This document shows, piece after piece, positions 1 through 11,500 of a stretch of DNA of 64,000 nt. The notes beneath the pieces were generated by a model that did not search any database, was not told where the DNA came from, and worked only from the letters and a program-made list of their open reading frames with translations. Position 1 is the first letter of the stretch; every line of letters begins with the position of its first letter. Source of the DNA: Strongylocentrotus droebachiensis (lineage: Eukaryota; Echinodermata; Echinoidea; Camarodonta; Strongylocentrotidae). The stretch covers positions 62,001 through 126,000 of the forward strand of contig JAVYIG010005302.1 in NCBI GenBank assembly GCA_035222895.1, given 5' to 3'. Both the position numbers and the translations under genes were made by a program.

Positions 1-299
1 ACTTGAAATGGCTGTCTATTCCATAAAGTTTAAGATAGTTGTTTATCAGTATACATGCATGCAAGCATGATGACAGGTATATCACCACTGAGTCAGATGA
101 TACAGGATGTAATGTACTCTTAACCGTTGCTAGACAGGCAAGCAGCGCACACGTGACAGATCATTCATGTGCGCTCGCTCGAGGATGATATGTCTTGTCA
201 CGGTGCCGGCATGAACTGACTGCTTACAGGCAAAAACTCGAAATGTCACTAGTACTGTAAAAGTCTTTTATCTATTTTATCCAACAACTTTTGAGTTCT

Positions 300-455
300 G
301 CTGCGGCACTAATGTCCTTAGGCAAGACATTAACTTAAATTTGCCTCTCCGTCCAGGTGAGGTAAATGGGCACCTGGCATGAATTAATTGCCACTAGTGT
401 CAAGTCTGACAGACATAAGTGCTATACAAGACCCCACTATTATTATTAAAAGTTA
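300..455 (+). repeat. SINE body fragment with TTA-rich tail
   Basis: The segment has the pattern GGCAAGACATTAA, then TTTGCCTCTCCGTCCAGGTG, then AAATGGGCACCTGGC, and it runs into a long TTA/TAT microsatellite. The same order (GGCAAGACATT, TTTGCCACTCTCCACCCAGG, AAAATGGGTACCCGG, TTA tail) occurs at about 28704-28975. A tRNA-like head compatible with the same family lies in reverse at 7845-7970. The family name is not known to me. Confidence 0.55.
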
Positions 456-650
456 TAGTAGTATTATATTAGTATTATTAGTAATATTAGTATTAGTATT
501 ATTAATATTATTATGATTATTATTATTGTTGTTGTTGTCATTACTATTAATATTATTGTCATTTTTTCTTCAAATTTGTACTATTATTATTACTATTGTT
601 ATTTTTATTATTATTATATTTATATTTTTATTATTATTATCATTGTTATT
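440..650. repeat. (TTA/TAT)n degenerate microsatellite
   Basis: A long imperfect run of ATT/TTA triplets directly follows the SINE body at about 300-455. It is probably the expanded SINE tail. The 67-aa Ile/Tyr-rich open frame across it is composition only. Confidence 0.8.
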
Positions 651-1322
651 ATAACAGACAAACAGTTTAAGTCGGTAAGTATTTTATCATCCCAAATTTA
701 TTTCACAGGTCGCTAATGGTTCCGTTTGGTATCATCACATCAAGAGAGATTTGTTATTTTTCATGAAATAATTGGATAAAATCTAATGTCGTTAAGGATA
801 CATAATCGTACACTTGATGACTTGAGATCAATTAATCTAAAGTGGAATTTAAGTCATCCTATGTACAGTCTCAGCTGATAGATGTGTGAAATGTGTGTCT
901 ACTTGCATCGAAAAAAGATAATAGGGTTGAGGAAGAAAGCGTGTCCCCCTGTCAAATGATCCTAACCCGATGATGAACAATGAGTAAGACATCCCTGGAG
1001 GCTACATAATAAAGCCATTCATATTGATAATACATCTCAATAAAGAGCGCTTCATCCTCATTGGCTTGTTGATCCTTAAAGCAGTGAATCAGGAGGCTAT
1101 TTTATGTTATTTTGATGAGCTGGTTTGAGTTCTTGATTGAGGAAGAAGATAATTGAATGATAGAGATAGAGAAGAGAAGGTGGTTGTTGTCGTGGGTAAA
1201 GGGAGGATGTGGGGTCGTGGGATTATTTAAGGCACCATGTAAATTTTTCAAGTGAAAATGAGGGTGTTTTAATTGAGAGTTACACAGCCTGAATAAGAGA
1301 AATGGAGAGAAACAGGCAAAAA

Positions 1323-1325
<3 letters not shown>

Positions 1326-1379
<54 letters not shown>
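1326..1379. repeat. (GA)n microsatellite
   Basis: Nearly uninterrupted GA dinucleotides, followed by more GA/G-rich sequence to about 1430. The antisense frames encode only Ser/Leu runs and are not genes. Confidence 0.95.
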
Positions 1380-1381
<2 letters not shown>

Positions 1382-2609
1382 AGAGGGGGAGGGAGGAGAG
1401 AGAGAAATGTGGCTCAGGGGGGGGGGGTAGAGATTTTGTAAAAGGTATATTGGATAATTGAATAAAAAAAGATAAATAAGAAAACAGAGGGAGGCAGTTG
1501 ATAGAAAGAGGGATGGAAAACAATGCGGAGAGATTGAAGGAAGAAAAGAATTCATTTCTAAAATCTTATTAATACACATTAAATTATTTGCCCTGATAAT
1601 ATTATGAAATAATATAAAATTATCAATAGTTTGCAATGTAAGCTGGTACTCCATCTTTGATGAAATACAGCTCACAGATATGCTGCCAGAGGACATATCA
1701 GCTAATACCTGTAACTTGTATACAAAATGATTTTTCTGAAGAAAAGACCTGGAAATCTTTTTTTTTTTTGCAGCTCTAATCTTTTTGTGATACACTAAAT
1801 AAAGTGATTGAATATTTCCATTTCATTCTGATATTCTATGAATTAATTATGGGTGACTCATAGGGTAGCATATGAAGGTGGTAGGATTAATTTGGAGGAG
1901 GAGGGGAAGGGGGCGAAGCATTTTCACCTGCGTACCATCCATCTTGCATAGGGTATGAATGAAGAGGTTACAATGAGCCAGCCAAACAAACAGTTTTTTA
2001 TAATGTATACTTTTCATCACCAGCTTCTTCTGTTGCAAGTTTAAATAGAACTTCTACTGTTGCACGTAATAGAAAGTTGCAGTCATGGTGCAATCTGAAA
2101 TATCTAACTTAGTTCAACACACTGTTTTTAAACAATATTATGTATAATTTTTTCACTATCATTATTATATGTTTGCGCTGAAATCATGATCATAATGATA
2201 ATAATGGTTATAATAGTATTGAGCACTTCTCGTGTGTCTTCTACAGAGACTACAGATTTTCTCTTTTCATTCCTAGTGTTCAAAACATTTCCTATTTATG
2301 TATATTCTGTGTAACACTAACAGGAACACCACTCTAACCGTTACCCCAAAGCATATCTCCAATCCGTGACTTGTTACCATTCTGGGTATAAGCTTTTACG
2401 AGGTCCTCATACATGATAGATGGGTGTGTGGTATATACCCCTAGTCCCTGGAGAGAGATGTTTCACTCTCTTTATGAATATTTGATGGAGACAATGTTGA
2501 GTGTATAAAGATAGTGAAAAGAAATACATAACCATATAGTGATGAGAGCAGAGTGGGCGGGAGTAGAGAAGGTGGATAATGGTGGGGGGGGGGCCGGGTT
2601 CAGAAAGAA

Positions 2610-2775
2610 AATTATGAAGGAGAGAGAGAGGGGGGAAGAGAGAGAGGGGGAAGAGAGAGAGAGAGAAAAAAGGGAGAGAGAAAGAGAGAGTGAAAGAGAG
2701 AGAGAAAGAGAGAGAGAGAGAAAAGGGAGAGAGAGAAAATAGAGGGAGGGAGAAAGAGAGAGGGAGAGGGGGTGG
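2610..2775. repeat. Purine-rich GA tract
   Basis: A degenerate GA/GGGA tract of about 165 bp with almost no pyrimidines on the + strand. Both flanking long open frames arise from this composition. Confidence 0.9.
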
Positions 2776-5310
2776 AGATGAGAGGTAGATAGAGGGGATA
2801 TGCTGGAATTGATATACACCTTTACTATGGAAATGGAACTTCAGAAGGAAATAGTTTCTGAGGTTGTCAGGATGAGAAGCAGTTTGACATGAAATTTCAA
2901 CATAAAGTATATAATAAATCACATATTAAATTAGCAAGAAGGAAATATTCGATAAAAAGAGTGGATAATATATCCTGAATATTTGAAAAGGATATGTAGA
3001 TAATAGCATTGTAAAGGTAAATATGAATGATATATTTTATACAAACTACAAAGTGAGCTATAATAGATGAAAAGATAAAAGATGAAGTATAAAAACTGAC
3101 TGTAGGATGTGATGTAGGATATAAGATTTGAGATGTTTGGTGTGAGAAAGGAAGGAGACAAATAGAGATGGGAAATAGAAGAAGGGGAGGTGAGGAAAAA
3201 GAGGACCAGGAATATATCGAGAAGAAATCTGGAGATGGGAGATTGGGGAGAGTGAGTACCCTGCCATTAATTGAGATTACATTCTAGCTTGATAGATTGA
3301 GATCTTATTCATCAAGTTTAGTGTTTGCTCTCAGCCTTGTTCATACACAAGGCTGTAAACTGCTTTTTAAAGGTTAACCTGGCGAAAAAAGAACCATTTT
3401 GCTTTGTTTTGCACGTGAATGAATGGCAAGTTGGAACGTGAAGAGCAATAGCTGTGCAGAACATAGCATAATACTATAGACTATAGCATAATAATTAAAT
3501 TCAATTCAATTCAATTTTATTCGTCCAAATAAAATAAATGGAATGTTGCATGAGATTTTTACAAGCAATAAAAATACATATTTAAACAACAAAAACAGTA
3601 ATGATTTGAATACTTATTAAGTGATAAATATACATTGATGATGACATAGACATTAAAGTAATATTACATATAGTATGAGCAAAGGAAGAGTAAAAGGAGG
3701 CAGAAGGTGATAGGGGGAAAAGGACAGTATATCGAAGTGGGGAGAGGGGGGAATGAGTCGGGGGAAGGGGAAGGATACATAGAGAGAAAGGGGAAGAGAG
3801 CTGATGCGAAGTAAAGAATGGAGAAGTAGGGATAGTTGTAGGAAGAAAGAGAGAATATCATGAAATGATAAAGGTATTGAACAAGAAGATTTTGGAATCA
3901 ATACTTATTATGTGTTATAAAATACAGAAATGTAAAGTGCATTCGGCTTTTGTTATTTTATTTTGCTATGTTTTTAAAGGTTTTTATAGACAGTATACCG
4001 TAATAATGTGTAAATGAGGCCTTAACATCATCCTCTTCTTGCTCCTCACTCAAGAGCTATCTCCATGACAACCAAAGTGATGTTGCAGGAGATGACGGAT
4101 GGAAGAGAGAGCTTGAGATTTAAAGTATATATTTATAGTACTCATTTGAATTAACCCGTATTCACTTGAGCGATTCCTCATCCCAAAAAGGGTTGCTTAA
4201 ACCTGTCTGGAAACTACAGATCTTTTTTGAGGACTTGAACTACAAAATGTTTCTATTCAAAGGAAGAGGGAACATGTTTTTTTTAAATATTATATTTGGA
4301 TGTATACAGGCTTTTACATGGAATGGAATATATTGATTCTCTTAAAAAAATCAAGGAATTAAGGAATCAAACAGTATTAAGGTGCATGGCATATTTTTCA
4401 TGTGTGTCCTGCATATGTTCTAGATTCAAAGGAAACAAGGAAACATATAATAGTCAATGAATTATGAATTTAAGTTTGTATCATTTCATGTTGTTTAAAC
4501 AAAGGTATTTATTGAATGATATGACAAATGTGTCATTTTTTTAAACAAGATCTGTGTTATCAAAAAGGTGTACCTTCTGATAAAACTAAATGAAACACAC
4601 ATACAGTATGCCAGCCAAGGCTTTACAAATTTTAAGCTACACACATGTACTATCAGAAACAAGAGGGTCCTGAATAGGTTTCTTTCTTCTTCTTTTTTTT
4701 TTGGGGGGGGAGGGGGGGAGGGGAATCATTCTGAATTTTAGGGGACCATTTGCCCTATATGATTACTGCATACCCAGTAGACCCCAGCACCAAGATCATA
4801 CATGAAATATTTAACAGTAAATACACCTCAAAGAGTATGTAGTTGAAGGGTGAGGGGGAAGCGAAAGCAATACAAATATTTGTCTACATGCTGGCGTGAC
4901 CTCTGAATGAATGTAAGAGTAATTGATGCAATCCTCTGTCATTGATGACTCAATTTGTTATAGATCTACAATTTGTTCTGTCACTCTGTATCGAGGCATC
5001 TTTAATGCTGGGTGTGTGTTCATACTCACACTGATACAGACGCTGTCATTCATGAGGCTACAGAAAGGGACCATGCGACAGCAATAAATACTCTGCTTTA
5101 GATTTTCGACAATTGTCAAATTCCTAACTTCAACCCCTGGACCCAATACTCTTCATGACCCTAATCCTAAAATTTACTTACAAAAACCTAATGGCAACTG
5201 AAGCACTTTGACAAAGTGACCCCAAATCTTTAAAGATTTGAAGCCAGAAGCAAAATGTGACCTAAGCAAGTGTCATCTTGCCATAATTTGGACTATTACC
5301 ATGGCCATGT

Positions 5311-5645
5311 TTAAAGATAAAGACCAGTTATGATCATGCGATTGCATTGTGAAAGAAACGTTGTGGAATCAATCAGAAAAGTATTGGTGTGTACTGCAAG
5401 GTTCTGGAATCATCAAAATGATAAGAAATTTGGCCCAGTCTTCATAAAGTTACAAGCACTGTACACAGGAACATGTATATGGGACTACGCACACGTGCGC
5501 GACACATGCGTTTATCTCTTACATCCCAATAGATAAACTAATTTACCAAATATAATCAATTAGTAGGCGGTTTCCCGGCAACATTTTTATCATCATGTAT
5601 TTTGTCAAAAATCAGGGCGTTTCCAATACTGGTCTTTACCTTCAA
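5311..5645. mobile_element. TTAA-type MITE, AAAGACCAGT family, copy 1
   Basis: The element starts TTAA|AGATAAAGACCAGT and ends ACTGGTCTTTACCTTCAA, an inverted repeat with a degenerate right TTAA. The interior (GGTTCTGGAATCATCAAAAT, then GCACACGTGCGCGAC) recurs at 54936-55309 (reverse) and 58156-58555. The 68-aa open frame inside is repeat-derived. Confidence 0.85.
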
Positions 5646-7158
5646 CGTAAATTACGGTAGTTGAAATGACTGGTAATCTCAGTAGTTAATTAGTCATAAT
5701 GGTTACCGGTAATTAGACAGCAGTAACATAGTGAAACTCAATCCCTACCCTTCTCCCCAAAGTAAATGTTAAGGGACACATCTTCAATTGTTTTCTTTGT
5801 GTTTGATATATATTTATATATGTTTGTGCATAGATCCTTTTAGTAGATCTAAGTAGATATAGACAAGAATCTTCTGTTGCTGATTGATAAATCTCTGTAC
5901 ATTTAGATTAAACCAGATCTGGATTAAACTAATTTATGCAAGTATTAGCTTCATGTAGCAGTCTCTACAAATATTTGTACAATCATATAATATGCATTAT
6001 TTTTAACACACACATAGTTTAAAGAAATTTTCCCCCTCTTCTGGTTGATAGTTTCTGCCCATGCATGCAAATTGACGTTTGTAGTTAATGAGCTGTCATT
6101 TTAAATCTAGACCCTGTCAACGCTATCTGTTGTTGCCTCCTTGTTGTGTATGAACTCACCCAGTAGTACAGATAGAGGCAGGAAACCACAATCTTTCCCC
6201 AACAACTGTTCAATCCTACCAGTTGTTTTAGTTGCAAGCAGGGTCTGTTGTCATAACACAGAGAATGCCCATTGTGTGACCTGACAGTATGAACAGTAGA
6301 TGGCAGCATTGCATGGTAGTTTGTATGCAATATTTTGATTTAATTTTCAGGAGTATCGTATCAGAAGAACTAGATCTTTGTGATCGCACTACTTGCTATA
6401 TGTAAGTCAACTAGGCAAAGTCTGCATCATTTGAAAGCATCCAGGGAAGGATTCTTTCATGTCTTTTTAAAAGGACTGCATCTTATTCATGTTCAGGCTG
6501 TGTCTGAATGGTTTGGAGCATATTCCCCCTTTTTTTCAAATATTTCTCAATGAGTGTTTTTGTTTTCTTCTATCCTTCAATTAATCACTGCCGATGACAC
6601 TTGTACATGTGTCGTATCATTTGAGGTGATTTTAAGTATCTTTAAATATCATTTTTTGTGAAGAAAATTACAAATTGTCTTTCTTTATACCAAAATTGAC
6701 ATCTTATATTCAATTTGAATCCATCATTTTGTTTCTCCAGAAAAAAACAATGAAAATACATGTGGATATGATATTTGATTAGTACTCAGGCTGATCAGAG
6801 ATTGTCATCCGTAGATGTTAATATACTCATATAGAAATCCTTTCCTACTATTTTGTTTGTAAATATTATTATTCTGCTTATTCACTCATGTGTAATTAAA
6901 TAATACTCATAGACAAAGGATGTAGTTTTGGTTTATATCTGAATGACTGACATAAAAAAGACGTACACATGGAAATCATTATGGCTTTTAATAATGACAA
7001 TTATCTACAGATCAGAGCAGCTGTATTACATGCAGTAGGGCAGTGTTAGTTGTATGAATGAGCATTCATGGACCTTCATATCAATCACACATAGTGACTC
7101 AGCTCCGTCTTTTAATCACCTATCATCTTCGGTAGTAACACCATCAAACATCTGTTTG

Positions 7159-7215
7159 GAGCCAGGAGGGCTTTAATTCATGTTCTTTGATGCAGAGTTA
7201 ACACCCTTCTGGCTC
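7159..7215. repeat. Dispersed hairpin GAGCCAGAAGGG, copy a
   Basis: A 57-bp imperfect palindrome: the left arm GAGCCAGGAGGGCTTTAA pairs with TTAACACCCTTCTGGCTC. Similar hairpins lie at 25001-25056, 57821-57857, 58057-58106 and 60316-60372. Confidence 0.65.
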
Positions 7216-7844
7216 AGGAGTGAAGAGAGGAACCGTCCCCTCCCTGTCACTCCCCTCTGCGGCAGAAAACGGGTCTCTGGTTACCATGACGAGCGTATCG
7301 CCACCAGCGTCTTGACGATAAACTGTGCCGCGACATGATTCACTTGAGAGTGGTAGACTGTCTTTGTTTTGGCTTGTCTGCTGGGGAGAGTGTATAGCCA
7401 AAGGGTAGGCTTGGCCAGGCAAGCACCACCCCTTTCATAGTGGTTCAGTTTCCAAAGGGAGATTGTAGGGTATGCTGGTCAAGTAATGCATTCTCGATCC
7501 TTAGGGAGGGTATGTGTGAGGGGAAGGGGGTAATGGGGTTAAGGAGTTATACAATTCATAAATTAAATTCTATTTATTGATGTTGTACAGGTGGCCATTT
7601 TGATTTTTACAGCTAAACTACTCAGAAAAGTAATGTAGTAAAGTTGATTGGGTGATTAATAATAATATTAATAATAGTAATAATATTGTTTCTGTTCTTA
7701 CTGTATACGGTGCAAAAATATGCCTGAAAGAGGCACCCTTTGTGATCATGATTGTAGTTTTGGGCTTGTTTTACCTGACTACTAAGAAAGCATTCACATG
7801 TTTGCCTGTAAAGGAGCAACCAGGGGACCAATTGCTTTAAGTCC

Positions 7845-7970
7845 TCTCCGAGGAACTTGGTAATGAGAACTAATGCCTTACCAAAGACTAGAGCATCAAC
7901 TTGGTTTTGAACTCAGGACCTCCCACAGTTCTCCCACTGCTCGACCACTGAGCCATTGCGTCTCGTCTTT
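7845..7970 (-). repeat. tRNA-derived SINE head (reverse)
   Basis: Read on the minus strand this contains a pol III A-box-like TGGCTCAGTGGTCGAG and, about 30 bp on, a B-box-like GGTCCTGAGTTCAAAACC. These are followed by TTTGGTAAGGCATTAGTTCTC, which resembles the body start of the SINEs at 300 and 28704. It has no intact tRNA cloverleaf and is not called as a tRNA gene. Confidence 0.6.
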
Positions 7971-8346
7971 TATCCTCTCCTTCCCTCCATTCTCTCCTCA
8001 CATGTATACTTGATTTACGCCATAGCCTAAGGATATGCAGAAATGGAAATTAATCTAGATCAATTATTTCATAGTGCTGTACATGAGCTAGAGGTGAAAG
8101 GTCAACATACTGTTAGAAATCACGCCTGGCTAGCACGGTATTCGATTCTTATATCTTCAAGTAAATTTCCCTTTGTTGTCTGCGAGAGTAAGCATGAAAA
8201 ATAGATTTTCATTGTTAAAAATGTAGATGTAGGCTCCAATATAAGACACACGTTTATCTCAGCCAATTTTTGTTTCCTTTTGGTGTGGGCGTGTGTGTAT
8301 GTGTTTGTGTAATTATTTTGTATTCAGATTTAAAACTTTGATTCTT

Positions 8347-8373
8347 TTTCTCTCTCTCTCTCACTCTCCCTCT

Positions 8374-8413
<40 letters not shown>

Positions 8414-8578
8414 ATCTATTTATCTATCAATCTCTCTCCCTCTTTCTCTGTCTCTCTCTCTCTTGCCTCTCTCTCTTTCTCTCTCCCTCGCTCTCTTCCC
8501 TTCCTCTCTCTCTCTCTTGCCTCTCCCTCTCTTTCTCTCTCTTTCTCTCTCTTTCTCTCTCTTTCTCTCTCTCTTGTA
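8347..8578. repeat. Long CT (polypyrimidine) tract abutting a 3' splice site
   Basis: About 230 bp of almost pure C/T runs into TTGTATATAG at 8574-8583, the acceptor of the first visible J1-crystallin-like exon. It serves as an unusually long polypyrimidine tract. The open frames across it on both strands are composition artefacts. Confidence 0.9.
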
Positions 8579-8583
8579 TATAG

Positions 8584-11500
8584 GTTTACCAGTACATTGG
8601 GTATACGATCAAGAGACGCTAGCATCGGAGGTATCCAAGCATCCGACCCCAGAGTTCTTACCCGAGGGTATCTGTCCCTTCTACAAGCTACCAACAGGCA
8701 AGAACAGTGCCTATGGAGACCATCTCTATGTGCTTCTCAAGTCAGTCGTAGAAAGCAAAGGTAAAACTTGATCAAAAGCTCTCTCATGTTTTCTGATGAG
8801 AGCCAGAAGTGCATTGATGCTGTATAAACGTAATATGAGTTTGTGAGTTAACAACCTACAGGCCCTGAGCAGATGATATTCATTCTCTGTAAGATTCAGT
8901 CGTATACTACACAAGATATCGTACCTGCAAATATAAATCGTCAGAGCAAAAGGGGTAGTTTTATGGTGGGGCATATAACCCCATAACTGGATCTGCAGAG
9001 ATTTTTGTCTGCTTATTCAACAATTTGAGTGCAAATACAAACCTGTTACTCTTGTTCAATCTGTGGTTCTTCTCTTCCACATTTGAATAGAAAAAAAATG
9101 GCTGGTACAGTTGAACCTGCTTTAGTGATCACCTGTATAGAAAGACCATATTTTTTGTTTCCTTCAATATGGGTTCTCATTGTAATCTATACTAAAGGAA
9201 TCTGTACATAAGACCACCTGCCTATTAAGACCACTTTTCATGTTTCCCTTGAGTGGTCTTTATATACAGGCTTCACTGTGTAACATACATTTTTTCACTC
9301 CTTTCACTCCTATGTGAATTAAAATCCCCCAAAATATTGTACTCACGATGTGAATTCTGTTAAACAGTAGAGCTTCAGGCATATTGAAGAATTTAAGAAA
9401 AAAAATCATGGTAATGAGAAGAGAAATACAACCACCTACAATTATAAGTATTATAGTCATTTTGTTCAATTGATTTCATATCTTGCAATAAAATGCAAGA
9501 TAGGAAAGATATTATGAACATTTTCTTGTAAGTAGCATCCAGTATTCATCGCAAATAATTTTTCAAGCGAAATTCAACTTCTTTTTCTTTTACATCTCAT
9601 GAAGATATGAATGTACTGCACATAGATACCATAAATCCCAAATAGAAAATCTCACATGCACCACCCTCAACACAGATTAATAGATTGTAGAATTCACCAT
9701 GATATTGGGTTGGCATCCATGATGGATAATGGTGCCTCGGCAGAAGATTGCTGTCTAGACCCGACCGTCCCTCATGCCGGCTCTTTTGAATCTGAAATGA
9801 TATTTTATGAGATATGAGGAAGTTAAGAGAAAGGCCGACCTATTAATCTTCGATAATGGCCCTCTCTTGTAGTATAATAATAGAAGACTTAATGAAAGCT
9901 GTATCGGGCTTGTCTCTAGGAGCAAGGGTGGAGTGGCTAACAGGAATTTGATGTACTTGAACTTTGACTTCTTTATTAAGGAGGATTTTTCTGAAGATCT
10001 CAAGGAATAAGTTTTCTTCTAAATTTGAATGTCTTATTACACTAACACTTGCATGTAAATTTCATTTTCAATTAGTATTTTCTGTGAAATTTGTGTTGTT
10101 TTTTGTTTTGTTAATGGTGTAATTATTCACCTTCTTTAATTTATTATGATTTTAATATAGTTAACCAAAGGTGTCATTATCATCCTTTTTTCTTTCTTTT
10201 TTTCTTCTTCTTCTTCTTCTTCTTCTTCTTTATTTTCTCCTCCTCCTCCTCCTCCTCCTCCTCCTCCTCCTCCTCTTCTCCTCTTTCTCCTCCTCCATTT
10301 TTGCTATGTTTACTTACTACCTTGGTTCTATTTCATAGTAATCAAAGCAGTAGTTAACGTAGGATCGTCACATCTATGACACTTCATCATCAACCCAATA
10401 AATTTGATTTGTATATGCTATTTGTGTACTCTGCCTAAATTTATCTCCAAAGTAGTACTCAAGGGGTTAACTCCATCCTTTACCAGGTTTTGATGCAGGA
10501 TCATACAAGGCAGGGTTACAGACCATGTTTGGCCCAGGGTCAGCCTATGACTATGAGAGGCCATCTGGTCAAGCGGAGGGACCGTACATTCATGGATACA
10601 TGAAGAAGTACTTGGCGAACATCGCCGGGAATAAAGAGGACACCGGTGATACAGGCAGTACTGATGTAAGTTGAACAGTCTGATGCATTCTGGAGAGAGG
10701 TAGAGATTTTTTTCTTTTTCTTTATTTTTTCTTTTTTTTTGGGGGGGGGGGGGAGGGAGGGGGCATCCGTTAAATGAGTTACAAGATGTAAAGATAGACA
10801 GAAAAAATTGTTTTACTGCTTAATGGGTTAATTAAGAACAAACATTGACAATATTTTATGTATTATTTTTTGATATTGCATTTCTTTCATTTCATTTATT
10901 CATGATTACTTAAACAGTAAAAAAAAGAGGAAAAAATGAACAAATATTTTGGTTTTGTTTTTGTTTTTTAAAAACCTATTCACCACATTTGACAGTACTT
11001 TTAAATAGTGCCACTTAATTCATTAAAGTCTTATATTTAATAATGTAAATGTTTTATATGAATGAATAATGAATGCCATAAACAACAGAGCAAAAGGTAC
11101 TTGTCCAAGAGAATTTTGATTAGATTTTGTTATTCCTGTAGATTATCATTACTTAACATTTTATTTGTTTCATTATCTTTGCTCAGAAAAATATTAAATT
11201 CAGCAATTTTTCACATTTATTTTGACATTTCCTGGATAATGCTTGTACAAAGACCAATTTAACAAGGTCAGGTTCATTCAAACTTGTAGCATATCACGTT
11301 TTGTTCAAAAGTCTTCCATGTGCCAATTAAGTATTCTAGTAGGACGTTCAATGTTAACTTGCTTTAGACGTGACATAAATTAATGATCCCACTTCAGCTT
11401 ATTGAAATGGATAAGCCATGTACCTGCATGTAGCTAGCTAGCTAGCTGTCTGAAGCATTTTATCATGTACCATGGATATGAGCTGTTTGACATTTACAGA

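Larger units (their letters stand above)
1..8583. other. Region without a supported gene (5' flank or intron upstream of the J1-crystallin-like exons)
   Basis: I see no convincing coding exon here. The open frames are short and mostly run through purine or pyrimidine simple repeats. The region holds SINE pieces (about 300-455 and 7845-7970), a GA microsatellite, GA-rich tracts, one TTAA-type MITE (5311-5645) and a small hairpin (7159-7215). The first coding exon of the gene that continues at 8584 could be here and too short to recognise, or it could lie upstream of the window. Confidence 0.6.

Noticed and set aside
1269..2922. Long Ser/Leu-rich frames on the minus strand
   Set aside because: Products of GA/CT simple repeats.
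7198..7422. GC-rich patch with a 74-aa minus-strand frame as a candidate first exon of the J1-crystallin-like gene
   Set aside because: Wrong strand, and neither frame resembles the family N-terminus or ends in a phase-compatible donor.
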